A DNA stretch of 64,000 nt from Helianthus annuus (GCF_002127325.2 NC_035441.2:156083122-156147121); one strand, 5' to 3'; counted from the stretch's first letter, positions 9,519-21,924 are shown. Numbers and translations: made by a program. Notes: a model not told the origin generated them from the sequence alone.

Positions 9519-10640
9519 AGGAGATAGTTTGGTCTTAGAGCATAAACCACACATATATTTGACATCCTACTGATATGATATCATAATTAAACCACTTTTA
9601 CAGAATGTTTATGACCTTGACATCAGTTTTCTCGCATGCTACTTTTATAAATTGTAAAATTACCAAAACACCCTTATGAGGCATAGTTTGATTTTAAAAC
9701 CTTAATGGGCATACAAGTTGATATCCTACCGATATTATAACTTGTTTAAAGTATATTGGCATATGGAACTTGTTCATGACTCATCCGGTTACCCGTTATC
9801 GCTTATACGCGTATGGTTAGACTTACGTAACTAGTTTACCTAAGTTTACCGAAAAGGGTTTAACCTTATCGTTTTGATCTCAAAATCCAGAATGTACTAT
9901 GTTTACCCATATTATACAAGTCCTAGTACTTGTTGGGTTTAAACCACATTCTATTCAGTATACGCTTAATCTAGCGAACCTATTCGTAAGTATCAGGTCA
10001 TATCTAAAGGAACTACCTTTGACCCGTATACATTTTAACAGATAATAAATCTGTTCATTCCAGACTATAGTACCCCCCAGATAAGCGGACTTGGGTATAA
10101 TATACTTAGACTTGCATCTTTTGCCAAATATAGTCTTATTGATTAGAAGCTAGCAAAAAGGTAACACTTGACTTATTTTAGTGTAAACTTGGGATGGCAA
10201 ATATGCCTTTGGAGCAGTTATTACATAAGTAAGTCGCCTATGATTGCGCAAAAATGTAAGAATACGGTTTAATCCGTTTACTTGATAATTGAAATAATTG
10301 GGGGTTAATGATACCATGTTCGGACAACCCAATGGATTAATCAAGTATATAATCTCGTAACAAGAATAATCCCAAGATATATTTAAAAGATCACCTACGG
10401 GTTATCTATATGTATAAAACTCTTTTTGAAAAACTATTTTTCCAAGAGTCAATTAATTGTATTTACCAGCTTTGGCTGACGTATTTTCAAAAGATTGAAC
10501 AACAGGTACCGAACCTTATGATAAGCTGGGAATACGGGTCGGCTAGAATGAAGGCTAAGTAATTTTCACTCCTGTTGCTTAAGGCCTATGATGTCTAAAG
10601 CTCTGTTTATTTGGATCCTACAGAGATTGGATCAGGTTGA
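9519..10640 (+). mobile_element. Old Gypsy LTR remnant
   Basis: Non-coding DNA matching the LTRs at 25826-27263 and 55700-57166 block by block: accaaaacacccttatg near 9663, ggttacccgttatcgctta near 9790, ccagaatgtactatgtttac near 9890, tacccatattatacaag near 9905, attgggggttaatga near 10297 and the ggtaccgaacctta block near 10505. It is much more diverged than those two are from each other. It is interrupted on the left by Copia-1 and ends where the satellite begins. Confidence 0.7.
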
Positions 10641-10649
10641 ACCAAACCC

Positions 10650-13600
10650 GCTAGATTAGCCTATCTAGTAAAACATAAAACCTGGTAAAGATAATTAAAT
10701 TTTTCAACCATCATTATATCGAACTCTATCTGTTTTTTTTTTTTTTTGTTTACTTTAGAAAGATTAATCAACTGTCATTATCTCGAACTCTCTTTTTTTG
10801 TTTACTCTAGAATTATCGGCTAACCTATTAAATATTTTTGGCTTTGAAAAAATCTTAAGGTTAGCATAGTTAGCTACTGATGTATTTATTCTATTCGACT
10901 ATAAACTTTCATCCTAGTTTAGAGTTCATTAATTTTTTTATTATTTTGTTTTATTAGTATATGCCCTCTCAATAATGTCATTTCGGTGGGGTCACTACAC
11001 CCCATGTTTCCATAGCCATACAATAAAATATCCTAATTTAATTATTGACTCATTCAGATTTCAGATGCATTTTTTTCACGTACATTACAATTGAAAGCGA
11101 CGTAAAGTAGCTCCCGAAAACAATGTGTTTAAGACCGGGGTAGACTCCTCAATCTAATCGTTGAAACCAGAGATGTAATCGGCTTATTTTAAAGCATCGA
11201 AAAATTTGTCACTGACTCCTGCTCAAAATAATCTTTGTCCTCAAGGACGAAACAAGAGAGCACAACCCAAAAACTAGTCTGGTGGGTGAGAGGGCCCATT
11301 TGGTATATAAACCTCACATTAATTGCCCATACAACCAATGTAAGACAAGTCCCGTACCTTACAATACTTTTAATTCATAACACAAACACCAAATAATATT
11401 TAATTAAAACCAACTAGATTAACCTATCTAGTAAAACATAAAACCTCATAAAGATAAAAGTAATTAAATGTCATTATCTCGAGCTTTCTCTTTTTTGTTT
11501 ACTTTATAAAGATTAATCAACCGTCACTATCTCGAACTCTTTCTTTTTTTGTTTACTTTAGAATTATCAGCCGGCCTATTAAATATTTTTGGCATTGAAA
11601 AAAACTTTAGGTTAGCATAGTTAGCTACTGATATATTTGTTCTATTCGACTATAAAATTTCAAACTAGTTTAGAGTTCGGTAATTTTTTTAATTAATTTG
11701 TTTTATCACTTTATGCCCTCTAAATAATGTCATTTTGGTGGGGTCACTACCCGCGATGTTTCCATAGCCATATAATAAAATATTCTGATTTAATTATTGA
11801 CTCATTTAGATTTCAAATGGATTTTTTTATTCACGTACATTGCAATTAAAAGGGACGTAAAGTATCTCCCGAAGAGAATGTGTTTTAGGCCGGGGTAGAC
11901 TCCTAAATTTAATCTCTGGAACCAAATATGTCGCTCGAAATAGTCCTTGTCCTCAAGGACGAAACAAGAGAGCTCAACCCAAAAACTAGTTTGGTGGGTG
12001 AGAGAGCCAATTTGGTATATAAACCTCACATTAGTTGCCCATACAACCAATGTGGGATAAGTCCCGTACCTTGCAATAGTTTTAGTTAATAACACAAACA
12101 CCAAATAATACTTAACTAAAACCAGCTGGATTAACCTATTTATTAAAACCTAAAACCTGAGAAAGATAAGAGTGAATTTTAAGGATTGTCCTTTATTTTT
12201 GTACCTATTTTCAGGCGTTGTCCTTTATGTTCAAAATTGACGAGTTTTGTCCTTTATGTTTTCATATCATACACGTTTTGTCCTTTAGGCCTAACCCAGT
12301 TAGTTTTTTAAGTTAAATTTGGTCATGTGCTTTGCACATGAGGGCATTTCTGTCAATTCAAAGGTTGCAGAAGCTTTGAGCTGTAAATCTGCCGTTGAAC
12401 TTACCTTTGAATTGACAAAAATACCCTCATGGGCAAAGCACATGACCAAATTTAACTGAAAAAATTAACTGGGTTAGGCCTAAAGGACAAAACGTGTATG
12501 ATATGAAAACATAAAAGACAAAACTCGTCAATTTTAAACATTAAGGACAGCGCCTAAAAATGGATAATAAGATAAAGGACAATCCTTGAAATTCACTCTA
12601 AAGATAATTAAATTAATCACCTGTCATTATCTAGAACACTCTCTTTTTTTGTTTATTTTATAAAGATTAATCAACCTTCGTTATGTTATCTCGAACTCTC
12701 TCTTTTTTGTTTACTTTAGAATTATCGGCTGACCTATTAAATATTTTTGGCATTGAAAAAATCTTAAGGTGAGCATAGTTAGTTACTAATGTATTTGTTC
12801 TATTCGACTATAAACTTTCATCCTAGTTTAGAGTTCAATAATTTTTTTATTAATTTTGTTTTATCACTTTATGCCCTCTAAATAATGTCATTTTGGTGGG
12901 GTCACTACACCTCATGTTTCCATACCCATACAATAAAATATCCTAATTTAATTATTTAGACATTCGGATTTCAGATGGATTTTTTTTTCACGTACATTGC
13001 AATTGAAGGCGACGTAAAGTATCTCCCATAAACAACGTGTTTAAGACCGGGGTAGACTCCTCAATCTAATCGTTGAAACCAGAGATGCCAACTGTTTATT
13101 TTAAAGTATCGAAAAATTTATCACTCACTCCTGCTCAAAATAATCCTTGTCCTCAAGGACGAAACAACAGAGCTCAATCCTAAAACTAGTCTGGTGGGTG
13201 AGAGAGCTCATTTTAGACATAAACCTCATATTAGTTGTCTATACAACAATTGTGGGACAAGTCCCATGCCTTCCAATAGTTTTAGTTCATAACACAAACA
13301 CCAAATAATACTTAATTAAAACATGCTAAATTAACCTATCTAGTAAAACCTAAAACCTGATAAAGATAATTAAGTTAATCAACCGTCATTATCTCGAACT
13401 CTCTCTTTTGTTATTTTCTTTATAAAAATTTATCAACCATCATTATCTCGAACTCTCTCTTTTTTTGTTTACTTTAGAATTGTCGGCTGACCTATTAAAT
13501 ATTTTTGGCTTTGAAAAAATCTTATGGTTAGCATAGTTAGCTACTGATATATTTATCTATTCAACTATAAACTTTCATCCTAGTTTAGAGTTCATTAACT

Positions 13601-14154
13601 TTTTTATTTATTTTGTTTTATCACGTTATGCCCTCTAAATAATGTCATTTTGGTGGGTTCACTACACCCCATGTTTCCATAGCCATACAATAAAATATCC
13701 TAACTTAATTATTGACTCATTCAAGATTTTTTTTTCACGTACATTGCAATTGAAAGCGACGTAAAGTATCTCCCCTAAACGTGTTTAAGACCTGGGTAAA
13801 CTCCTCAATCTAATCGTTGAAACTAGAGATGTCATCGGCTTATTTTAAAGAATCGAAAAAAAATTTCTGACCCCTGCTCAAAATAATCCTTGTCCTCAAG
13901 GACGAAACAACAGAGCTCAACCCAAAAACTAGTCTGGTGGGTGAGAGAGCCCGTTTGGTATATAAACCTCACATTAGTTGCCCATACGAACAATGTGGGA
14001 CAAGTCCCATACCTTGCAATAGTTTTAGTTCATAACACAAAAACCAAATAATACTTCATTAAAACCAGTTAGATTAACCTATCTAGTAAAAACTAAAACC
14101 TGATATAGATAATTAAATTAATTAACCGTCATTATCTCGAACTCACTTTTTTTT
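10650..14154 (+). repeat. AT-rich satellite array, ~745-bp monomer
   Basis: There are about 4.5 head-to-tail monomers. The landmark ttgtcctcaaggacgaaac recurs near 11235, 11948, 13146 and 13890, and aattatcggctgacctatta near 10812, 11561, 12720 and 13478. Both give 720-760-bp spacing once the MITE at 12170-12599 is subtracted. Monomers differ by roughly a tenth of their bases by eye. The array ends abruptly at the Copia-2 gag. On the minus strand, the landmark reads as the end of a reading frame (VLEDKDYFE), which resembles the LEDK tail of Gypsy polyproteins. Confidence 0.85.
12170..12599 (+). mobile_element. Foldback MITE (Mutator-like), 430 bp
   Basis: Long inverted repeats (~190 bp arms starting gagtgaatttyaaggattgtcc) surround a ~40-bp loop near 12365-12405. 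The eight bases aaagataa occur on both sides (12162-12169 and 12600-12607), extending to nine with one mismatch. This fits an 8-9-bp target duplication of a Mutator-like or hAT-like non-autonomous element. It interrupts one satellite monomer. No coding capacity. Confidence 0.85.
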
Positions 14155-14225
14155 ATTCCAAAAACTACTACAGGGGTAGCATGATTCCAAAAACCCAGAT
14201 TGAACAGCATGATTTCAACATGTAA

Positions 14226-15290
14226 ATGAACAAAGTGAACAATACCCTATATCAACAGAATGTTGATCTCTACTACAGGGGTAGCATGATTCCAAAAACC
14301 GCATCACCAAAAACTGCATTCTCTACTGAAAGTTCAAACACGATGAATCAAGAAAAGCAAAGCAGCAATTATCTACCCAGCAGTGGTTATCATAGTGGTT
14401 CTTCTTCAACTGTTCCAGGGAATTAGCAGCAACAAAATGTTCCAAAAAATGTTTTTCAATGTAACATCGCTGTGAACCTGAACAACGCTCAAAACTTCAA
14501 TGAGGAGCGAAACAACAAATGATGTCTCTTGCTTCAATCTTAGAATCATATGAAAGTCTGGTCGCTGGAAAAATCGGAAATACAAATCTGACAAAAGAAG
14601 ATTATGACCAGATTGATCCCAAAGAGATGGAATTAATCAATATACGTTGGTGAATGGCTAGCGTAATCAGGAGAGCAAAACGATTCATGGAGATCACAGG
14701 AAGAAATTCTATTGGAGGGCCTCCGACAAAGTTCGGTTTTGATAAATCTAAAGTGACGTGCTTCAAATGTAAACAAATGGGGCACTTCAAGCGGGAATGC
14801 AGAAACTCAGCAGGATGAAACAGCTAATCCCTTTCATGACGACTACTATAAGAAAGCTGTTTATCACCGAAATCACGAAGAGCCGCCCAGAATGAAGCAG
14901 ATCGAGGAGACTCCAAAGGAGAAGTCGAGAGCTTTAGCTGTGATTCAAGATGACGAAGGTTTCGATTGGAGTGAGTTCTTGCCAGAAGATGATGTAGTTG
15001 GCTTTGCATTCATGGCACAAATTCATCCAAATGTAGATACACGAACTGAAGAACAAAAATACAACTATCGAAAGATGATAGCATTACATATGAAGGACAA
15101 AATCTATGCAACTTCGAAAGAAGCCAAAAGAGCAAATAGATGGGATCCTGATCATGAATGCTATTTAGATCCGAAAGGCAACATCATTGTAGAACCATCA
15201 TCAGTCAAACTCGAAACTCTTATAGAATCTTTAAAGCAAGAAGATGAACAGAGAGAGATGCTGCAAAGAAAGCCGAAGAAGAAGAGCTAA
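14226..15290 (+). pseudogene. Copia-2 gag, N-terminal half (broken)
   Basis: Homologous to Copia-1 gag from about residue 230: YYRG block at 14269, LVAGKIGN and TKEDYDQID near 14560-14615, and a zinc knuckle CFKCKQMGHFKREC at 14760-14801 with all ligands. It is broken by stops (TAG near 14424, TGA near 14652 and 14815) and by frame changes. The 132-codon open piece at 14892-15290 is the acidic segment after the knuckle (DWSEFLPEDD, compared with FSWDMFVDKKG in Copia-1). No function remains. Confidence 0.8.
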
Positions 15291-17305
15291 AGTCAAAGAA
15301 GATAGATGAGGGAATCATTGACACCACAAAGGAAATGACGGCAGAAAACCTGACAAAAATGGCCGACAAAGTGCTTATGGCAAAGGAACTAGAGGTAGAT
15401 TCCAAATCTGCATCTGAGTCAACAAGCAAGGTCAGTAATAGTGGTTCAATCAATGAATCAGGTAAGACTGATGGCACTAAAACAGAGAGTGATTGCAAAA
15501 ATTGCATGAAAGAATGAAAAGTTTGCAGCACACATGCATATCTCACAATGAAAAAGACCCAAGATCTGGTTGAGAAAGTCGAAATGGTTGAAAAACAAAT
15601 TTTAAATCACGATAAACTGCTTAGAGCTTCAAATGAGAGAATAAAAGAATTAACAGAAAGGATTGAAAAAGATAAAACTGATGTTGAACATTTTAAGAAA
15701 GAAAATGAGAAGTTAATTCTTGAAAACAGACAGATTTCTGAAAATTATGAGAAGTTGAAAAGAACAGTAAAAGATTCTGATGAGCGAAATGGTAAAACTT
15801 ACAAAGAAAATGTTCATTTGTCTGGAGTTCTTCAGGCAAAAAAAAGATAAATCAACCAGCAATTGGACGAGATCGCAAATCTTAAGTTTCAGTTCCAGGA
15901 AGCTAAGATTGAGAATGAAAGAATCAGTCTGAAACTGAACAGTTACAACTCCGCGAGCTTTGTTCTTCAACACATAGTTCCCAAACCAATTAGGAAGAAC
16001 AAAGCTGGTGAAGATGTATACTCGGATGGAACGGGGGTGGGTTATCATCAAGTTCCACCACCTGTGCTGAATAATTTTTCAAAGAAACAATCCGGGTTGG
16101 ATAAGATTTCTGAAACAAGTGAGAAAACAGACGCTGAAAAACTTCCAGAAACAATCGATGTCACATTCACTTCATCATCTGATGAAGATAGTGTTCAGTC
16201 TGAAGTCGTAAAGAATGTGGTTGAAAATGTTTTAAAATCAGACAGTGATTCGACTGAAGATGAAGAATGTTTTCTAAACAACTCAAATGATGAACCTACT
16301 CTTGTCATGTACAAGATGTCTGGTTCTGATAAGTTGTATTCGGATTTTGAGTTCCCAATTGAAAATGTGAATGTTGACAAGTTGAAGAAAGTTTTCAAAC
16401 TTGTGGAAATCGATGTTTCTGAAATTGAAGGATTAAAGAGTTCCAAAAGGCTTTTGAACTTTGAAAAGGATAAATCTTACTATAAGAAACCTGCTGTACT
16501 GCCACGTTTTAACAATAACAACCAAAACAGATGGTTGGGTGGTTATCTGGGTGGTAAGAACAATCAAAAGAGGAACTTTCAAAACAAAAGGTTTGTCGAA
16601 AAGAAAGTGTTTGTTAAGAGCTCAAGCTCACTTTCCGAACAAGAATCGGAAATTTTTTCAAAATCAAATGAAGAATTTTTTGCAAAGAAGGCCTCACAGC
16701 CCCAGACTGAAGGGAAAAGTCGGGAAGTTGACACCCGCACTTGCTTCAAATACAACGAAGTTGGACACATTGCACGAAAGTGCACCAACTCAAAACCTAA
16801 GTCTGTGGTTGTTGAGAATCCGAGAAAGAAGAATGATGTCAAAGGAAAAGGTCCAATGTTTGTTGAGAAGAAGATTTTGAAAAATGAAAATATCAAAGTC
16901 AAAACTGAACTTGTAAAACAGTCGGTAAAGAAAACTGATCAATTTTACAAACGGGTCGCTTCTCCACAGCAAACTTGGAAGCCAAAATCTGAAGTTAAGA
17001 CATCAAGTGCTCCAAAACCAAAGGTTTCTGACACTGCAAAACAACCATCATCAACCAAATCGGTTAAGATGGATGTACCTTTGGACTTTTACGAGAAACT
17101 TGAGAAACAAACTTCGACCCCTCCAGGGAAGAAGTATGTTCCAAAGAAAGATCAACCATCTGGTCAACCTCTGAAAAATGAATTCTTTTTGTATAAAGAG
17201 CTTGAGGTTGGATCTGAAGAGAGTCTTAAAATGAATGACAAGAATTTTCCACCATTGTACACCACGACAACCCACATCAAGCTACCCGAGTCGAAGGAGG
17301 CTTAG
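15291..17305 (+). pseudogene. Copia-2 gag, coiled-coil and second-knuckle part
   Basis: Pieces at 15335-15517, 15548-15850 and 15863-17305 continue the gag. 15548-15850 is a strong coiled coil (ERIKELTERIEKDKTD). 15863-17305 has LPETIDVTFTSS and MSGSDKLYS blocks shared with Copia-1, an Asn/Lys/Arg-rich basic patch near 16500-16600, and a second knuckle CFKYNEVGHIARKC near 16742-16783 where Tyr replaces the second Cys, as Asn does in Copia-1. It ends at a TAG just before the protease. The last piece is open for 480 codons, so decay is uneven. Confidence 0.8.
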
Positions 17306-17339
17306 GTTGCTTCAAAATCTAACTGAATGTTTGTGAAAT

Positions 17340-18567
17340 GTGCAGGAGCTCCCAAGATCTATCTTAAGGTGGATTATGGATAGTGGAGCATCCTGGCACA
17401 TGACAGGGGAAAGGCCCTGTTATACGATGTTAGAGGGTTCAACGGTGGATATGTCGGTTTCGCAGGAAATCAAGGAGGACGTATTATTGGTGAAGGGACA
17501 CTATCAAATGGTGTTATCATGTTTAAAAGAGTCAACTACATAGCAGAGCTGGAGAATAACTTGCTTAGCATTTCTCAAATCTTTGACAGAATGTATTCGA
17601 CACATTTCACTGATAAAGAATGTCTGATCCTGAAGCCGGGGTTTACCATCCCCGAGGAGTGGATCATCATGCGAGCACCACGGTTAACGATCTGTATGTG
17701 TTGGATATGAGTGTTGCTACGACTACCACGGGTCAACCACAGTGCTTCGTATCAAGAGCCACTGAAAAGGAGTCAGAGCTGTGGCACCAGAAGATGGGCC
17801 ACATTCACCTACGCAAGATGAACTACCTGGTGCATAATGATTTAGTAAAAGGTGTTCACTTGAAGAGTTTTTATCTGGAAGGGGAGTGTATCAGTTGTAT
17901 AAAAGGGAAACAACGGAAGAAATCCCATCCGGGTAAGAAGATGAACTCTGTCTCGAAGCCATTAGAGAGACTTCACATGGATCTCTTCGGTCCTGTGAAT
18001 GTCAAGAGCATTACTGGTGACCTTTATTGCCTAGTAGTCACTGATGACTATTCGAGATTCTCGTGGGTGACGTTTCTAAAGTTGAAAGACGAGACATTTG
18101 AGAGTTTGCTGAGGTTATTCAGGAAGATAGAGAATTTGTACCAAGCCCGTATTCAAAGACTTAGAAGCGACAATGGTACGGAATTCAAAAACAACAGAAT
18201 AGAGGAATTCTGTGATCGACGAGGTATTTTGCAAGAATTCAGCGCACCATATACTCCGCAACAGAATGGAGTCGCGGAAAGAAAGAACAGATTGCTGATT
18301 GAAACGGCGAGAACGATGCTAGCTGATTCCAAGTTACCAATTAATTTCTGGGCAGAAGCAGTATCAGCCGCTTGCTATACACTCAACAGGGTACTTACTG
18401 TGAAGAAGCATAACAAGACATGTTTCGAGTTGATCAACAATCGCAAGCCTAATCTCGATTATTTAGAGCCGTTCGGGTCTCCCTACACAGTTCTAGATCC
18501 CAATGGCAAATTTGGTTCAAAGAGCATAGAAGGTATCTTCGTGGGGTATTCCAGTCCACTAAGATGA
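17340..18567 (+). pseudogene. Copia-2 protease, GAG-pre-integrase and integrase core
   Basis: The aspartic protease active-site block WIMDSGASWHMTG lies near 17369-17407, followed by frameshifted pieces. GAG-pre-integrase follows with an HHCC zinc site (WHQKMGHIHLRKM, then CISCIKGK) near 17780-17910. The integrase core keeps its DDE triad: Asp at 17980 (HMDLFGP), Asp at 18169 (RSDNGTEF), Glu at 18277 (NGVAERKNR), with 35 residues between the last two. The frame stops at 18565-18567. Integrase would insert the cDNA; here the chain is cut from protease by frameshift and from RT by a stop, so it is not functional as a polyprotein. Confidence 0.88.
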
Positions 18568-20460
18568 GTCTTTGTTCCAAGTCTCAAGCGGATCATCGAA
18601 GCACAGCACGTTGAATGTCAAAGTTATACTATGCCTCCACAGAAGCCCGCAGACTCATGGCGATCCAACTACGATGCTTTATGGGATTCATTCGAGTTAG
18701 AAGAAGAGCCAGAGTTCTTTGATGATTTGGATATTTTACGAGAATATGAAGCATCTCAGGAAAGATTTCTAGCAAGGTCTTCTAGACGTCAACAACAAAC
18801 TTCCAACGATAATGAAGTTGGTCCAAGTAACACTGGAGAGAATGATGAAGTTCAGCAAACTCCGACTACTTCGGAACGGGAGCCTGCTCCTAAAAATTAG
18901 ACGGTGGACAATGATAATTCAGAATCTGATGATATTCCTACTTTTGATCGTGGTGATTCAGAGTCTGGGGGGGAGCAAATCCAATCTTCAGATCAGACAG
19001 TTCTTGACACTGAACAAGTTGCGGATCAGAATGTTACTAATTTGGAAGGCAAGGTGGATGTTCCTGGTGAAGTTATGCTAAGGACTCTTTCATACCATCC
19101 CGAGGAGTTGATAATAGGAGAGCTGCAGTCAAGCGTTCGCACCAGAAGCCAGATTGATCATGGCCTTACTTGCTTTTATACTAAAATAGCTCCATTACAA
19201 ACTGAATTTTCACTCAATTGTTTCATTTCGCAGATTGAGCCGCGAACTTACAAAGAAGCACTGACAGAAGATTCATGGGTCAATGCAATGTAGGAGGAGC
19301 TGAGTTAATTCGAGAAGCTTGGTGTATGGAAGCTTGTGGATCTGCCTGACGGACACCGAAAGGTAAATACGAAATAGGTGTTCAAGTGCAAAAGAGACGA
19401 CCGAGGAGTTGTTGTCAGAAACAAAGCTCGACTCATGGTCCAGGGTTTTAGTCAGCAAGAGGGGATAGACTTCACTAAGGTTTACGCTCCGGTTGCTCGT
19501 CTTGAAGCCATCAGAATTTTCCTAGCTTTTGCTTCATAGAAAGGTTTTAAAGTATATCAGCTAGATGTCAAGTCGGCGTTCCTATACGGTAAAGTGAAAG
19601 AGGAAGTCTACGTTGGTTAGCCACCGGGCTTCACCGACCCAATTCACAAAGATAAGGTCTACCTCTTGGACAAAGAGCTGTATGGTTTGCATCAGGCCCC
19701 GAGAGCCTGGTACGAGACGCTCTCTCAACATTTGCTTGCCAACGGCTTTATCCGAGGCAAGGTGGACGCCACTCTTTTCACAAAGGAAGTCAATGGTCAT
19801 CTTCTGATCGTCCAGATTTATGTTGATGACATTATTTTTTGGTTGACAAACGAAGAACTCTGCAAAGATTTTGAGAAAGTGATGAAGAAGAAGTTCAAAA
19901 TGTCGTCAATGGGTGAGATGAAGCTCTTCTTAGGGCTCCAGGTCGATCAAATGCCTGAGGGAACCTTCATACATCAAACAAAGTACGTTCACGACGTTCT
20001 AGAGAAATTTGGGATGTCTGGGACTGCTCCAATATCCACCCCATTAGCAACGAATCATGGTATCAACCCTGATCTCACCGGAGAGAAGGTCGATGAAACT
20101 TTATACCGCTCAATGTTCGGCTCGCTAATGTACTTGACAGCATCAAGGCCTGATATAATGTACCCAACCTGCCTCGCTACCCGATTTCAGTCGAGTCCTA
20201 GAGCTTCACATATGTCCATCGTCAAGAGGATCCTACGCTACCTGAAAGGAACTCCAAGTTTGGGGTTATGGTATCCAAAAGATGGTGATTTCACGCTCGA
20301 GGGATACTTAGATTCTGACTTCGGTTGCTGCAAAGTCAATGCTAAATCAACAACTGCAGGATGCCAATTTTTCGGACCCCGACTGGTCACGTGGTAATGT
20401 AAGAAGCAAACTTCTGTTGCTCTATCAACATGTGAAGCAGCTACTGGAAGTCGAAGTTCG
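18568..20460 (+). pseudogene. Copia-2 reverse transcriptase and truncated RNase H
   Basis: The linker (18631-18900, 18904-19293) is acidic. RVT_2 homology begins with YKEALTEDSW near 19250, followed by the [10 protein letters not shown] and [16 protein letters not shown] blocks, the QLDVKSAFLYG block (first catalytic Asp) near 19562, ELYGLHQAPRAWYETL near 19675 and YVDD (19819-19830). In-frame stops occur at about 19291, 19374, 19538, 19617 and 20395. RNase H starts (DSDFG, CKKQTSVALSTCEAA) but is cut near 20445 and joined to a downstream 3' ORF by deletion. Most stops are explainable as CAA/CAG to TAA/TAG or TGG to TAG changes. Confidence 0.88.
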
Positions 20461-20465
20461 GAGAC

Positions 20466-20765
20466 TTGGAGATCGATGAATTCGTAAAGAAATATAAGCG
20501 CAGTCAAATATTCAAGGAGATTGTTGATAAAGCTGCGAAACTTGGAAGATGGAAGCTGATGAGACCTCCACCAACAGACCAGACACCGATTGAAAAAGAA
20601 GAAAACAAGATCCCAAGGTGGGATACTAAGCGTGATGGTGATCCTGAGTACAGAAAATACTGGAATGAAGTTGGTAGGCCTCTTAGGCGAAAGATGATTG
20701 CAGAACATGATGAAAAGAGAAGACAGAAAGCTAAAGCGAGAAGACGCAGCAGGAAGACGGATTGA
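20466..20765 (+). pseudogene. Copia-2 3' ORF remnant, basic protein
   Basis: About 99 codons, open from the RNase H deletion point to TGA at 20763. There is no ATG at its start; the frame enters from upstream. The product is highly charged (EIDEFVKKYKRSQIFKEIV, then an Arg/Lys-rich tail RRQKAKARRRSRK). It is probably the C-terminus of an extra 3' reading frame such as that in Copia-3, although I see no clear sequence match between the two. Function unknown. Confidence 0.5.
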
Positions 20766-20792
20766 TGACTATGCAGGAAGGAACTACAGCTA

Positions 20793-20808
20793 CATCCAAA
20801 GGGGAGTC
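20793..20808 (+). other. Copia-2 polypurine tract
   Basis: catccaaaggggagtc directly before the TGTTAG start of the 3' LTR. It matches the aggggag core of the tracts of Copia-1 and Copia-3. Confidence 0.8.
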
Positions 20809-21299
20809 TGTTAGTACACATGTCTGTAGCTTCCATCTGCATCGAGTCTTATGTATTTTGTACTGTGTGTGTATTTTTGTATATGTATGTTTGTGTCTAG
20901 ACAATTCAGGGAACGGCGCGTAACTGTTAAAGTGAAATCCGTCGGACGACGTATGTCATCCGAACGGATGGCCATCCAAACGGATGGCCATCCAATCGGA
21001 TGGCCATCCGATCAGATGACCAACCGACAGGGTGACACTATTTCCTTCCCTGATTGCCTATAAATAGCTGGTTAGTGCTAGTTGTTTAGAACCTTTGATT
21101 GATCATTGTAGGGAAGCTCTGTCTGTCTGACTTTCTACCGGAACTTCTGTATTTTCACCATCAACCAATGAATGCAGAAATGTTAAGCGTTGAAACTGCT
21201 GTATGTGATTCTCAGACGGTGTCGAGGGATTCCGCACCTCGACACTGATCGATTCCGCTACGTTCTACAGCTAGAACAGATCCAACACGTGGCCTAACA
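20809..21299 (+). repeat. Copia-2 3' LTR
   Basis: 491 bp, from TGTTAGTACACA to CCTAACA (TG...CA ends). It contains three exact 12-bp palindromes (20966-21009), a TATA box cctataaatagc at 21057-21068 and a presumed R/U5 part. No partner LTR remains in the window. The next five bases are ataat, a possible target duplication that cannot be checked. Confidence 0.85.
20966..21009 (+). promoter_or_regulatory. Triple palindrome GGATGGCCATCC in Copia-2 U3
   Basis: The perfect palindrome GGATGGCCATCC starts at 20966, 20982 and 20998, an exact 16-bp period (about 1.5 helical turns), with degenerate copies on both sides (catccgaac, gatgacc). It lies about 50-90 bp before the TATA box, where U3 enhancers usually sit. 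The regulatory role is inferred. Confidence 0.65.
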
Positions 21300-21924
21300 A
21301 TAATTCTCTTTTAACATCTGAAAACATGTTAACATTCCTGGCTGTGTGACTTGAGAGACCACACTAGCTTCCAAAAAGTACTTGGATCTTTCCAAGCCAC
21401 CCACATAGCCTATATGATCAATATGAATCATGGCTATTAAACATCAAATATGATGTATACATCAAAACATCCATTTGAGATGTATGCCTATGGGCAAAGG
21501 TGTATTCATGACAATGATAGTTTTATTTTATAAACTTCTTGTCAAAAAGGCGATGAACTATGTTTGACCCTTAAAAATCACTGATCCAATAGATCGTTGG
21601 TTATGTTTTAATTGTCCTTGTGACAAGGCTTTTATGCCATTTAAATGTCCTTTGAGACGAGCTTTTCTGCTATCTGAAAATGTCTTTAAGACATAGACAG
21701 TTGTGACTTATGTCCCCTGTCAGATGAATGTAAAGGATTATATCCTACTTGATTACCAATGATGGTTCATTTGTAGCCAAGGTAAATCATGATCAAATAG
21801 ATTTTGACTTGAATCTAAAATGGTCTATATGGTTTATTAATACCATGACCATCTAATCATCAGATACGATGATTCATTATATAATCTAAATAAATCATTA
21901 CTGTTTGATTTTAGTGCTCAAATC
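21300..21924 (+). other. Gypsy-1 untranslated leader
   Basis: 625 bp matching 58885-59443 of Gypsy-2 through blocks such as aacatctgaaaacatgttaa, tttcttgtcaaaaaggcgatg (here acttcttgtcaaaaagg) and ataccatgaccatcta. No ORF. It contains short gtccttg.gaca repeats (21615-21700) that look like weak stem-loops. Confidence 0.7.

Larger units (their letters stand above)
14155..21299 (+). mobile_element. Copia-2: 5'-truncated, decayed SIRE-like Copia element
   Basis: It holds gag, protease, integrase, reverse transcriptase, part of RNase H, a short 3' ORF, a polypurine tract and a 3' LTR in the Copia order (integrase before RT). The 5' LTR, leader and first ~230 gag residues are missing at the junction with the satellite. 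Many in-frame stops show it is dead. Its 3' LTR abuts the leader of Gypsy-1, suggesting that Copia-2 inserted there. The block actacaggggtagcatgattccaaaaacc is present twice (14165-14193 and 14272-14300), an imperfect duplication next to the truncation. Confidence 0.9.
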
